DNA from: CBDDKW01 sp965230425
GTDB taxonomy: Bacteria > Pseudomonadota > Gammaproteobacteria > UBA1113
Length of the DNA stretch: 64,000 bases
Direction: 5' to 3'
Assembly (NCBI GenBank): GCA_965230425.1
Contig: CBDDKW010000003.1
Coordinates: 229,115-293,114 of the forward strand
Of the stretch, positions 17,492 through 27,031 are shown piece after piece. The first letter of the stretch is position 1. The number at the start of each line of letters is the position of its first letter. The notes under the pieces were generated by a model that worked only from the letters and a program-made list of their open reading frames with translations, ran no database searches and was not told where the DNA came from. Made by a program: the position numbers and the translations under genes.

Positions 17492-18280
17492 CTATAATGC
17501 CCCTAGATGTTGCCATCTTACCTTGTGGTTTTTATTATCCCAACTGAAAAAGATATAAAAGGCTTTACCAATTAAATTTTTCTCAGGCACAAATCCCCAA
17601 CTACGACTATCAGTACTATCATCACGATTATCGCCGAGAACAAAATATTTATCATTTGGGACCACCACATCCACATCATGAAAATCACCTCGAAAGGGAT
17701 TCACTAAAATATGATGCTTAACACCCAATAAATCTTCTTGCTTAACTTGTACGGGAATATCATCACCTGGCCCTACGTCTACGCCATCATGTAAATACGT
17801 TTGCGGAATTTTTCTACCGTTAATCGTCAGTTGTTTATTCTGATAAACCACATGGTCACCAGGCGTACCTACAATGCGTTTCACAAAATTAACCTTTTCA
17901 TCCACGGGCCAACGAAACACCACGATATCTCCAACCTTAGGTTCAGAGATTGACAATATTTTGCTATTTAAAACGGGTAAACGTAATCCATAGGCAAATT
18001 GGTTCACTGCAATTAAATCACCAGGCATCACTGTTGGCTCCAGTGAGCCGGTAGGCACACGCACAGGCTGAAATAAAAATGAACGGATAATCAATACTAG
18101 TAACAAAACTGGAAAAAATGAACGCGCATAATCAATCAACAATGGCGGTTTATCTTCTGCCTTGGTGCTCACTCCTAATGCCGCTAAACGTTGCTGACGC
18201 CAGAAAGCCGTATCTAATAACGCAATGATACCTGTCACTAATACAATAAGCGTTAAGAAAAAAGTAAAGTCTATAATCAT
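17492..18280 (-). CDS. lepB: Signal peptidase I, first copy
   Basis: 262 residues with the same layout as the downstream copy: two N-terminal membrane segments, catalytic Ser in VPTGSLEPTVMPGDL, catalytic Lys in VNFVKRIVGTPGDH, and box E LGDNRDDSTDSRSWG. Starts by a 4-base overlap with lepA, the canonical lepA-lepB coupling, so this is probably the ancestral copy. Both copies retain all catalytic residues and could both be active, perhaps with different substrate preference. Confidence 0.95.
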   Translation of the reverse strand: MIIDFTFFLTLIVLVTGIIALLDTAFWRQQRLAALGVSTKAEDKPPLLIDYARSFFPVLLLVLIIRSFLFQPVRVPTGSLEPTVMPGDLIAVNQFAYGLRLPVLNSKILSISEPKVGDIVVFRWPVDEKVNFVKRIVGTPGDHVVYQNKQLTINGRKIPQTYLHDGVDVGPGDDIPVQVKQEDLLGVKHHILVNPFRGDFHDVDVVVPNDKYFVLGDNRDDSTDSRSWGFVPEKNLIGKAFYIFFSWDNKNHKVRWQHLGAL

Positions 18281-20085
18281 TTTTCCTTTCCAACATTTAA
18301 TACAGCTAAAAACGCAGCCTGTGGGATTTCCACCCGCCCCACTTGCTTCATACGTTTCTTCCCTGCTTTTTGTTTCTCTAAAAGTTTACGTTTACGTGAT
18401 ATATCACCACCATAACATTTTGCCGTTACATTTTTACGTAAGGCTTTAACTGTCTGGCGTGAAATAATTTGTGAGCCAATGGCTGCTTGAATGGCCACAT
18501 CAAACATTTGTCTTGGGATTAATTCGCGCATTTTCTCTGTAAGAGCACGGCCACGAAATTGAGCATGGTCACGATGCACAATGCTCGCTAAGGCATCTAC
18601 CTTTTCCCCATTAATCAGTACATCTAACTTCACTAACTTCGCTTCTTGAAAACGAGTAAAGTGATAATCCAAGGAAGCATAGCCTCGACTTGCGGATTTC
18701 AAACGATCGAAGAAATCTAAGACTACTTCATTCATGGGTAATTCATAAGTGATAGAGACCTGCTGTCCCAAGTACAGCATTTTTGTTTGCACACCACGCT
18801 TTTCTACGGCAAGTGTAATCACTGCACCAACAAACTCTTGTGGTACGAGGATGTTGGCTTCAACAATAGGTTCACGAATTTCAGTAATCTCACCAGGAGA
18901 AGGTAATTTAGCAGGATTATCTACGTAGACAATCTCACCTTTATGATTAACAACTTCATAGATAACCGTCGGAGCCGTGGTGATTAAATCAAGATCATAT
19001 TCTCGCTCTAAACGCTCTTGCACGATTTCCATGTGCAACATTCCCAAAAACCCACAGCGGAAACCAAAACCTAAGGCTTCTGAAGATTCAGGTTCGTAAA
19101 ATAAAGCTGAATCATTTAACTGTAACTTTGCCAATGCATCACGAAAATCTTCGTAATCATCCGCACTCACAGGGAATAGCCCGGCAAAAACCTTTGGCTG
19201 GACTTTTTGGAAGCCGGCGAGGGCTGTTTGTGCACCTTGCTTCGCATGGGTAATGGTGTCACCTACTGGTGCGCCGTGAATATCTTTAATGCCAGCAATC
19301 ACAAACCCTACTTCACCGGCTGATAAACACCCAGTATCATCAGGTTTTGGAGTAAAGATCCCCACTTTGGTCACTTCATGCTCGCGCCCGGTGGACATAA
19401 TTTTAATGCGTTCACGATGGCGCAATACTCCTTGTTTAATACGTACTAAAGATACCACACCGAGGTAACTGTCGAACCAAGAGTCGATGATTAAGGCTTG
19501 CAATGGTGCATTCACATCACCTTCGGGGGCTGGAATTTGTTGTACTAAGGCTTCTAACAATTCACTCACACCCAAGCCTGTTTTAGCGCTCACATGTAAG
19601 GCATGTTGTGCGTCTAAACCAATAATTTCTTCGATTTCCTGGGTCACTCGCTCTGGCTCAGCCTGGGGTAAGTCAATTTTATTGAGCACGGGTAGGACTT
19701 CTAAACCTTGCTCAATAGCAGTGTAACAAACAGCAACGGTCTGGGCTTCGACACCCTGCCCTGCATCCACTACGAGTAACGCCCCTTCACAGGCGGCTAA
19801 AGAACGAGACACTTCATAAGAAAAATCCACATGCCCAGGCGTATCAATAAAATTAAGTTGATAGGTATGGCCATCACTGGCCTTATAGTTCAAAGTGACA
19901 CTTTGGGCTTTAATGGTAATCCCGCGCTCACGCTCAATATCCATTGAGTCTAACACTTGAGCTTCCATTTCACGATCACTCAAACCACCACAGGCTTGGA
20001 TGAAGCGGTCGGATAAGGTGGATTTACCATGATCAATATGAGCAATAATGGAAAAATTGCGGATGTGTTGCATTGTTTTTGTCAC
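18277..20085 (-). CDS. lepA: Elongation factor 4 (LepA)
   Basis: 602-residue translational GTPase. G1 AHIDHGKST, G3 DTPGH, G4 NKID, and the LepA-specific C-terminal domain with GGDISRKRKLLEKQKAGKKR near residue 570. Acts in ribosome back-translocation or initiation/assembly depending on the model. Located downstream of rpoE by about 90 bases and coupled to lepB by a 4-base overlap. Confidence 0.98.
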   Translation of the reverse strand: MTKTMQHIRNFSIIAHIDHGKSTLSDRFIQACGGLSDREMEAQVLDSMDIERERGITIKAQSVTLNYKASDGHTYQLNFIDTPGHVDFSYEVSRSLAACEGALLVVDAGQGVEAQTVAVCYTAIEQGLEVLPVLNKIDLPQAEPERVTQEIEEIIGLDAQHALHVSAKTGLGVSELLEALVQQIPAPEGDVNAPLQALIIDSWFDSYLGVVSLVRIKQGVLRHRERIKIMSTGREHEVTKVGIFTPKPDDTGCLSAGEVGFVIAGIKDIHGAPVGDTITHAKQGAQTALAGFQKVQPKVFAGLFPVSADDYEDFRDALAKLQLNDSALFYEPESSEALGFGFRCGFLGMLHMEIVQERLEREYDLDLITTAPTVIYEVVNHKGEIVYVDNPAKLPSPGEITEIREPIVEANILVPQEFVGAVITLAVEKRGVQTKMLYLGQQVSITYELPMNEVVLDFFDRLKSASRGYASLDYHFTRFQEAKLVKLDVLINGEKVDALASIVHRDHAQFRGRALTEKMRELIPRQMFDVAIQAAIGSQIISRQTVKALRKNVTAKCYGGDISRKRKLLEKQKAGKKRMKQVGRVEIPQAAFLAVLNVGKEK

Positions 20086-20178
20086 GTATCGGATACCTAC
20101 CTAGCCAAGTGCTTACTGATTTTAGGCGGCAATTTTAGCGGATTTTGTTAAGAAATGATACGGTAGTTGGATAAAAGC

Positions 20179-20763
20179 TCAATCTTCATCGCCTTGATGC
20201 ATTTTGAACAATTTCTTTTCAAGCACCTCGCGCGCTCGGTAAATCCGTGACCGTACTGTGCCTACAGGACAACCCATCACATCCGCAATGTCATCATAAC
20301 TGAAACCTTCAATTTCGCGCAAAATTAAGGCGACTCGTAACTCCTCTGGCAAGGCATCTAAGGTATCAAAAACACCATCCTCCACTTGGTCACGAATCAT
20401 CATTCGTTCGGGGGAGTTTAATTCTCGCAAAGCGCTGCGACCAACGGATTGTTCAATTAACTCATAATCAATATCCGTGTGTGGTGGGCGCCGCTCTTGA
20501 TGGATCAGATAATTTTTTGCGGTATTGATGGTGACACGGTATAACCAGGTATAAAAAGCACTTTCACCACGAAAATTAGGTAATGCTCGGAACACTTTAA
20601 TGAATACTTCTTGGGTCACATCTAGAGCTTCAGATGGATCTTTCACATAACGGCTGACTAATTTAGTGACTTTTAATTGATAGCGCACCAATAGCAGATT
20701 AAATGCCGTCTGATCTCCCTCTTGGGCTTGCTTAATTAGCTCAGCTTCATCTTTATCCGTCAT
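20179..20763 (-). CDS. rpoE: ECF sigma factor RpoE (sigma-E)
   Basis: 194 residues. Region 2 has the RpoE signature FNLLLVRYQLKVTKLVSRYV and RGESAFYTWLYRVTINTAKN; region 4 has LREIEGFSYDDIADVMGCPVG. Directs the envelope-stress regulon. The ATG at 20763 is chosen because it makes an ATGA overlap with the ygfX stop and has GGAG upstream; a GTG seven codons earlier is in frame. The next gene is lepA: the usual anti-sigma genes rseA and rseB and also rseC are missing between them. Confidence 0.95.
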   Translation of the reverse strand: MTDKDEAELIKQAQEGDQTAFNLLLVRYQLKVTKLVSRYVKDPSEALDVTQEVFIKVFRALPNFRGESAFYTWLYRVTINTAKNYLIHQERRPPHTDIDYELIEQSVGRSALRELNSPERMMIRDQVEDGVFDTLDALPEELRVALILREIEGFSYDDIADVMGCPVGTVRSRIYRAREVLEKKLFKMHQGDED

Positions 20764-21329
20764 AGAGAGGGCTCCATCGTGCACGGTGGATGATTGATGA
20801 ATACCAGCAACTGCCTATATGCCGCTTTATGAACCCCATCATTGACTAGACATACAGCTCTTTTATGAGGATGGCTGAACAAATCCAGGCTAATTATTGC
20901 CCAGCCCGCCATCGCACTGGACCGTAAGCCCCGCATAAGGCGCTGAAATCTTGAGCTAGGAGACAGCGCTCTCACCACATGGCTGTCTATTAGCTGGAAA
21001 TTTAATAGGCTAAAATGACGGTTCACCACGCTATCTGCTAATAATTTCGCAGCTTGCCACTGTCCTTGCGCTAGCAGCAAGAACCATTGTTGTTTAGATG
21101 CATTGTAACGTATTGCGCGTATGGAACTCGGCAGACGCAGATATAGCTGTTCTTTCACTAACTGTATGAATTTAAAGACAATCACCCCACTACCCCCGAG
21201 TGCACATCCAATGGATATCGTACCCATACAAAATAAGTACAATAAGATAATAATAGCTGCCCCGTGCAAAAACAGGAGTAAAAAACACAATTTCCGGGAA
21301 AAAGTACGCTTAATGCTTATTTCTAGCAT
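20760..21329 (-). CDS. ygfX: YgfX-like inner-membrane protein
   Basis: 189 residues, two N-terminal membrane helices (about residues 15-55, FLLLFLHGAAIIILLYLFC and the next stretch), then a soluble part. This architecture and the position immediately after sdhE match YgfX (CptA), a membrane partner of SdhE that in E. coli is reported to affect cytoskeletal proteins and in Serratia to modulate pigment. Sequence conservation is weak and the C-terminal half is longer than usual. It overlaps sdhE by about 20 bases and rpoE by 4. Confidence 0.75.
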   Translation of the reverse strand: MLEISIKRTFSRKLCFLLLFLHGAAIIILLYLFCMGTISIGCALGGSGVIVFKFIQLVKEQLYLRLPSSIRAIRYNASKQQWFLLLAQGQWQAAKLLADSVVNRHFSLLNFQLIDSHVVRALSPSSRFQRLMRGLRSSAMAGWAIISLDLFSHPHKRAVCLVNDGVHKAAYRQLLVFINHPPCTMEPSL

Positions 21330-21567
21330 AGTCACGCACCAATTTGACTATGACTTCAAAACGAGGTTCACTAGCAATCACATTACCGGTCAGCCAGCTA
21401 AAGAGCTCTGGATCGGTAGCTTCTAACATATCGATAAAGTCTTGCTGCTGCTGGACAGGCAAATCAGCATACTCAGACTCTAAAAAAGGGATCAGCAGTA
21501 AGTCCAACTCGCGCATGCCACGACGACAGCGCCAGTACAATCTGGAAAAATTCTCTTGTTCAGTCAT
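21310..21567 (-). CDS. sdhE: Succinate dehydrogenase flavinylation factor SdhE
   Basis: 85-residue helical protein with the diagnostic RGMREL motif (CRRGMRELDLLLIPF, residues about 14-28) that assists covalent FAD attachment to SdhA and FrdA. Start ATG is preceded by an AGGGGAAG sequence. First gene of sdhE-ygfX-rpoE, and divergent from ygfZ, another gene of iron-sulfur/flavin metabolism, as in many gammaproteobacteria. Confidence 0.94.
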   Translation of the reverse strand: MTEQENFSRLYWRCRRGMRELDLLLIPFLESEYADLPVQQQQDFIDMLEATDPELFSWLTGNVIASEPRFEVIVKLVRDYARNKH

Positions 21568-21634
21568 AAATGTTACCTTCCCCTCTTAATATCATATATA
21601 ATCATATCTCTAAATAATAAGTTATATTAAAACT

Positions 21635-22576
21635 ATGCACGAAAAATGGCAACAATTCCTCAGTGAAATCGGCGCAAATTTTATCGATGGCCAGTTACAC
21701 GGCTTCAGCAGTGCGCATATAGAAGCAGGCTTTGCTTTAAATGAGCGCACAACCTTATTCGAACTATCCGCATTCCACGGCCTAAAAGTGAGCGGCGAGG
21801 ATGCACAGCAGTTTCTGCAAGGCCAACTGACTAATGATGTCACAGCCCTCAGCACAAATAAGGCCCAATTAACTGCCTGCTGTACTCATAAGGGTCGTAT
21901 TGTTGGCTTATTTTATCTGTTACTGGTGGGTTCAGACTATTTCATACTATTACCACGCACTATGTGTGATATCGTCGCCACGCATTTAAACAAATATGCG
22001 ATTTTTTCTAAGGTAAGTATCGAAGCATTACCTGATAATATTCGCATGATTGGAATACAAGGTAGTGAAGCTAATCAGTACATTCAGCAACACTTTGGCC
22101 AAGTGCCAGAACAAAATTATAGCGTCATTCACCAAGCAGAATTAAGTCTCATCGCTATACCAGGACATCTACCGCGTTATTTATGTATTGGCCCCTACTC
22201 GTGCTGCCAAGACTTCTGGCAAAAGATAGCAAATCCGCAACTAGCCGCATCAACCGCTTGGCACTTATTAGATATCCATGCTGGCATGCCACAGATTTTC
22301 CCCGCAACCAGCGAGAAATTTACCCCACATATGATTAACTTGCCTGAATTAGAGGGTGTCAGTTTCAATAAAGGCTGCTACACCGGCCAGGAAATCATCG
22401 CCAGGACCCAATATCTGGGTAAAGCTAAACAGCATTTAATTCAATTAACCAATCTTGGCACTGAGTTATTACCCCGCGCCAGCCACTTCGAACATCCGGA
22501 TTACCAAAAACTCGTTGTCTTAGATAGTGCTATCAACGCAGCAGGCCAAGTAGATGGGTTATTTTCTGGCATGTGA
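21635..22576 (+). CDS. ygfZ: Folate-binding iron-sulfur maturation protein YgfZ
   Basis: 313 residues of the GcvT-like YgfZ/Caf17 family. The family signature with the conserved Cys, FNKGCYTGQEIIARTQY, is at about residues 243-259. Binds tetrahydrofolate and helps repair or assembly of certain Fe-S clusters, such as in MiaB. Divergent from sdhE, with a short AT-rich promoter gap of 67 bases. Confidence 0.95.
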   Translation: MHEKWQQFLSEIGANFIDGQLHGFSSAHIEAGFALNERTTLFELSAFHGLKVSGEDAQQFLQGQLTNDVTALSTNKAQLTACCTHKGRIVGLFYLLLVGSDYFILLPRTMCDIVATHLNKYAIFSKVSIEALPDNIRMIGIQGSEANQYIQQHFGQVPEQNYSVIHQAELSLIAIPGHLPRYLCIGPYSCCQDFWQKIANPQLAASTAWHLLDIHAGMPQIFPATSEKFTPHMINLPELEGVSFNKGCYTGQEIIARTQYLGKAKQHLIQLTNLGTELLPRASHFEHPDYQKLVVLDSAINAAGQVDGLFSGM

Positions 22577-22751
22577 TAATCTGCCATATACGCTAAAAAA
22601 AGCCTTGTGTTTGATATAGTAAAGAAAGAGTTCTAACCCACTGGGTGTCCAAACATTAACCAAATTCTTAATAAAGACTTAAGCTGACTCTGGTATTATC
22701 CATGCGAAATCATAAAAATAACCAATACCAGTACCATGACGGGTCAAAGCA

Positions 22752-25265
22752 ATGACATTAAAAATAGAATTAATCGGCAAAATACAACGAGGGGCATCTG
22801 TTTATGCTGACAATCCTGCTAAAGCCGCAATTTATTATGACGCTTTAAGTTTTTTGCAGTGTATACCCGAAACATATCATCCAGATCCTGAGTTAAATCT
22901 TATTCATGCTATATATACTTGGTGTATGCAGAAATTGACTGCCGTAGATATGCTAGTACCACGCCAGCAAACCCGCACTCAATTAAGTATCATCACCGAA
23001 ATGATGACAACGCTATTCTCTTTTTTAGGTATCAGTGACCTCACTACAAACAAAATACGTAGCCTCAACCAAAACTTTGATGAAGCATCTCTATATACCG
23101 ACCTATCTTATCAAGTTCAACTGATGCGCTATTTATTTGAAAACGATTGTACACTGCTATTGAAGCATCCTTTTATTAATATCTATCATTATTTTTTCCA
23201 AGAACGGCTGAATGGACGCAATGATGTACTAGAAATACAGTGGCAACACTTTCATGATTTAGGCCGTGCTATAGCAGATCAGAATTGGGCAGAAGTTGGA
23301 AAACTCATACACCTCAAAAAAAACTTCCCTCAGGCCTATATAGATAAACTTGCTAGAATAGCCGCCTTATTTTCGACGACAGCAAAGGAACAAAGAAATG
23401 GCTTCAATCAGGCTATCAATCACTATATGCATGTTTTTAATTCGATGGTTAGTAATCATATTGAGGCAAGCACTAATGATAACGAGCTTGAAGCAATCAC
23501 GCCCAATATTCGTCAAATTGTGCATCGGGAATGGTTAATAGGTAAAGAATTTTTTGCAATGCTACTTGAGTTGGATATTAATTTTTTTGCTATTAGGAAC
23601 CCAGCCCCATCAATAAATACAGATTACCAAAAACCACATAAACCAATCCAAGCTCAAGTGCTGCGTTCACGCATTGCCGCCATGCTATGGCAGCTTGAGA
23701 ATGATCAGCTTATAAACGCCACGTTACTTGAAGCCACCATACATCATCTATTCCCTTATACTGATGACGCATTTGAACAAGCGGTGACAAATGATGATAA
23801 ATTACAAAGGATGCGTGAAGCAATTGCTAAAAACCCTAACATTGACGAACGCTTACGTCATCCCTGCCTTATTTTGTTTAACAATTTAATTGCCCTAGAA
23901 AGATCACAGATAAAAAAATCACAAACACATAAAAAAAGAGAAAAGTTGATCGCAAGCTTAGCAAACACTTCAACGCCCACTGATGCAATCAGCACACTCT
24001 CCGGTCAGATAACTGCTGAGTCACTCACTCAAAAACTATATCCTGGCTTATGTAAATTAGCGGGGCAGCTTGATTTCATCGATTCAGCTCCCGATTTAAT
24101 GCAACGTTTATTTTATACTTATTTCACTCCCGCCTATAAGCAGCAAGCTACTGAGCATGACAATGAGCAATCTAAGAATAAAAAACTGGAGCCTGGTGCT
24201 GATCAGGTTTATATTAGGCAAAAACTCTTAACCGAATTGAATTTCTTTGCTACCACGAAATTATCACATGATATTCAGTTTAGCGAATTATCCAGCCTCT
24301 CAACATTAGAAGTTAATGCTGACTGCAAAGAACAAGCATTATTTAGTGAACATAATGGTTTTGCTAAAGGCTTCTTTCTAGTAAGAAAAGGTTTTGAGAG
24401 ATTTACAATTAACAATCCATGGTTAAATATTGAATTACAACTGCTAGAATTAAGCGCTAGCAACTGGCAAGCTTATTGCGCATATAAACAACTTAGAGAT
24501 GACATCCGCAAGTGTATTGAGGAACAAGAGGGTACACAGTTATATACAATATTCAGCCAGCGTATAATAACAAGGAAGCGTCCGCCTTCTGCTACCAGTG
24601 CATTACATAATAGCTTTTGGAAGTTATTAGCTCCACAGAGAGATGGCGTTTTCATGGTTAACTTTGAAGAATTAAGCTTATTAGTAAAAGAGTCTGCTCT
24701 TGTGCTTGAAATTATTGCTCATTATCGCCCCTTCCAAAGCGCCAGTATGACCTTTGAAAAGGACGATATACGTCGCTATCGTTTGCTATCTTTATTAACC
24801 CGTCTATATGACTGTAAGAAGCCATTACAATTTGTGGCATTACTCCAAGAAAACAACATGTTAATTGACATAATGTACACACCCATGACGCAAGAAGTAT
24901 TAAGAGAATACAGCGATGCAGAATTACAACACATGGGTTTAAATAAAAAAATATTGTCGCAGAAATCACTAAGTCAGTTAATAATTACTAGCTTAACAAA
25001 CACTGCCTCTACAAAACAAGTACGCGAATTACTCTTTACACTCCATGATGTAGAATTTACTAACCCCATCATTAGTCGTAATAAAGATATTTACACACAA
25101 TTAATTTGCTGCCTACAAGCAAAAGTGAAAGACCTGCATTTACAAATAGCTGCTGCACAAACAGGAACAAAGAGTAATGAAAAGGTCACTAAAGCAGAGG
25201 CTGAAAAATCTGATAGGAGTAGCCAGCGTCATACTTTGGTATATATGAATAGGGGAAGAAGTTAA
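22752..25265 (+). CDS. Large protein of unknown function (837 residues)
   Basis: I do not recognise a family. The protein is predominantly helical, soluble-looking, with no signal peptide or membrane span and with many Leu, Gln, Asn and Tyr; residues about 390-400 form a Lys-rich patch (SQIKKSQTHKKREK) and the last 45 residues are a charged, probably disordered tail. The ATG at 22752 has no strong SD; an ATG at 22736 lies in another frame. Flanking genes (ygfZ, a TPR-glycosyltransferase) are not obviously connected. Size and composition resemble effector-type proteins of Legionellales, which is inference only. Confidence 0.85.
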   Translation: MTLKIELIGKIQRGASVYADNPAKAAIYYDALSFLQCIPETYHPDPELNLIHAIYTWCMQKLTAVDMLVPRQQTRTQLSIITEMMTTLFSFLGISDLTTNKIRSLNQNFDEASLYTDLSYQVQLMRYLFENDCTLLLKHPFINIYHYFFQERLNGRNDVLEIQWQHFHDLGRAIADQNWAEVGKLIHLKKNFPQAYIDKLARIAALFSTTAKEQRNGFNQAINHYMHVFNSMVSNHIEASTNDNELEAITPNIRQIVHREWLIGKEFFAMLLELDINFFAIRNPAPSINTDYQKPHKPIQAQVLRSRIAAMLWQLENDQLINATLLEATIHHLFPYTDDAFEQAVTNDDKLQRMREAIAKNPNIDERLRHPCLILFNNLIALERSQIKKSQTHKKREKLIASLANTSTPTDAISTLSGQITAESLTQKLYPGLCKLAGQLDFIDSAPDLMQRLFYTYFTPAYKQQATEHDNEQSKNKKLEPGADQVYIRQKLLTELNFFATTKLSHDIQFSELSSLSTLEVNADCKEQALFSEHNGFAKGFFLVRKGFERFTINNPWLNIELQLLELSASNWQAYCAYKQLRDDIRKCIEEQEGTQLYTIFSQRIITRKRPPSATSALHNSFWKLLAPQRDGVFMVNFEELSLLVKESALVLEIIAHYRPFQSASMTFEKDDIRRYRLLSLLTRLYDCKKPLQFVALLQENNMLIDIMYTPMTQEVLREYSDAELQHMGLNKKILSQKSLSQLIITSLTNTASTKQVRELLFTLHDVEFTNPIISRNKDIYTQLICCLQAKVKDLHLQIAAAQTGTKSNEKVTKAEAEKSDRSSQRHTLVYMNRGRS

Positions 25266-25273
25266 TCATTAAA

Positions 25274-26710
25274 CTATGACGACAACAATGCTTTCCTCAC
25301 TTCATCAATAACAGCACCCCACTCGCCTGCAAGACGCTGACGAAATAATCGTATACTCGGATACCAAGGTGTTTTATCGCCGCTTAACTGCCAGCGCCAA
25401 TCAGGTACCGTAGGTAGTAGTAAATAGCACCGCTTACCTAAGGCACCTGCAATATGTGCAATTGTAGAGTCCACTGTGATAATTAAATCTAAACTAGCAA
25501 TACATGCCATTAATTGTTGAAAATCACGTATCTCATCACCCAGATTGTGCATATGACTATGCTCAGATAAATCAGCAGTATTGCCACGCTGCAAACTGTA
25601 ACTGGTGATAGAGGGCGTAGACATTAAAGTTGCCAGCATCTCTAAAGGGCATGATAAACGCTGCCGATGCCGGTGTTGTAAATCAGTTTCCCAGCAAAAG
25701 CCAACATGCATTGTGTCATTTGAGTCAAATCGCTGCTGCCATATTGCTTGTATTTCATTGTCTACATGCAAATATGGCACTTCAGCCAGAATACTGTCTT
25801 TACTTGTATGGAATACCTCCGGTAAGCCTAATAGAGAAATGTGATAATCAAACCTAGGGATCTCATCACCATGGACAATAATTTCGTCAACACAAGGTAT
25901 TGCTTGTAATATACACTTTAACTGCGGACGTGCCATCACTAGCAAACGTCCTCCTAGTTCTTTTACTAGGGGTAAATAGCGAACAAAGTGCAACGCATCT
26001 TCTACATCTTTTTCAATACGTACTAAGAGGGTTTTATCAGCATATGCTTTGCCATCCCATAGGGGCATATGTATATTCTTAGGTAAATCTTGCGTCTTTT
26101 GTCTGTATAGCCAATTGTACTGAACCCATCCCTGTTGATAGTTTTGTTTGAGCAAATTCAATTCGCCTAATGCGGTATGAGCTTCAACAGATTTTGCATC
26201 TATAGAGAGGGCTTGATAATAATAAGTAATAGCAGACTCATATTGCCCCATATCATAATAAACACCAGCTAATCCTAATATAGCCTCTATATCTTCAGGC
26301 TTTGCGTCAGCTACATGTTGGAAATGGGTCAGAGCTTCGCGTAATTTTCCTTGATCTCGCAAGAGATTACCTAATTGATCATGAGCTGCAATTAAATTAG
26401 GGTATTGGATCAAGGCTTGCTGATAAGCAGTAATAGCAGCCTCTATTTGATTTAGCTGTTGATAGGCATTACCTAATTGATAATCATAATCTTTGGCATG
26501 TTGTTGTTTATTAAGATTGCCTTGTAGGGCTTCGGCACGCGCTTTATCTCCCTTATTCTGGTAAATATGGGTTAGCGCAACTATAGTGGGAATGTCATCC
26601 GGATAATCCGTTAAAATATTTTCATAAACTTTTTCAGCTAAATCACTATCACCTGACTCGAACAGGTTTTGAGCTATTTTTAATCGATTTGCTAACATGT
26701 CTACTGCCAT
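25274..26710 (-). CDS. TPR-repeat protein with GT9/GT41-like glycosyltransferase domain
   Basis: 478 residues. About five TPR units fill residues 1-205 (e.g. YQLGNAYQQLNQIEAAITAY and LAGVYYDMGQYESAITYYYQ), followed by a Rossmann-type domain related to heptosyltransferase/O-GlcNAc-transferase C-terminal halves; the most conserved stretch is DSTIAHIAGALGKRCYLLLP at 414-433, then PDWRW and WYPSIRLFRQ. Such TPR-GT proteins are common in proteobacteria and are thought to glycosylate protein or glycan targets; the acceptor here is unknown. No signal peptide. Convergent with the 837-residue gene. Confidence 0.85.
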   Translation of the reverse strand: MAVDMLANRLKIAQNLFESGDSDLAEKVYENILTDYPDDIPTIVALTHIYQNKGDKARAEALQGNLNKQQHAKDYDYQLGNAYQQLNQIEAAITAYQQALIQYPNLIAAHDQLGNLLRDQGKLREALTHFQHVADAKPEDIEAILGLAGVYYDMGQYESAITYYYQALSIDAKSVEAHTALGELNLLKQNYQQGWVQYNWLYRQKTQDLPKNIHMPLWDGKAYADKTLLVRIEKDVEDALHFVRYLPLVKELGGRLLVMARPQLKCILQAIPCVDEIIVHGDEIPRFDYHISLLGLPEVFHTSKDSILAEVPYLHVDNEIQAIWQQRFDSNDTMHVGFCWETDLQHRHRQRLSCPLEMLATLMSTPSITSYSLQRGNTADLSEHSHMHNLGDEIRDFQQLMACIASLDLIITVDSTIAHIAGALGKRCYLLLPTVPDWRWQLSGDKTPWYPSIRLFRQRLAGEWGAVIDEVRKALLSS

Positions 26711-26815
26711 GCCTACATTCCCTTATTGCTACGATCATTGTCTATGTAAATAATAGACCATATTCATTGAAGCATGACATGATGGACAAATATGAAGCAG
26801 AACAATAAAAGCCTC

Positions 26816-26890
26816 ACTTTTTGGCACTGCTAGTGCCAAATTTCCTTACTTTTTGGCACTGTCAGTGCCAAATTTCCTTCTTTTTAGTGC
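26816..26890. repeat. Two 32-bp tandem units with palindromic GGCACT...AGTGCC core
   Basis: Unit 1 (26816-26847) and unit 2 (26848-26879) differ by two bases in the centre (GCTAG versus GTCAG); a decayed third begins at 26880. Each unit contains TTGGCACT and AGTGCCAA as a perfect 8-bp stem with a 3-base loop. On the minus strand they lie between lysS and the TPR-glycosyltransferase gene start in a 321-base gap with no ORF; the rest of the gap shows nothing I can name. Confidence 0.85.
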
Positions 26891-27031
26891 CTGGGTGTAG
26901 TTAATATACACAATATGCAGTTTAAGACGGCAGATTGAGACAATATCTCTCATGCCGTTTGAAACGGTAGCCGCATTACTAATCACAACATCGTAAGAAC
27001 ATAAGCAGCAATAACGCTGCTAACCTACTCC

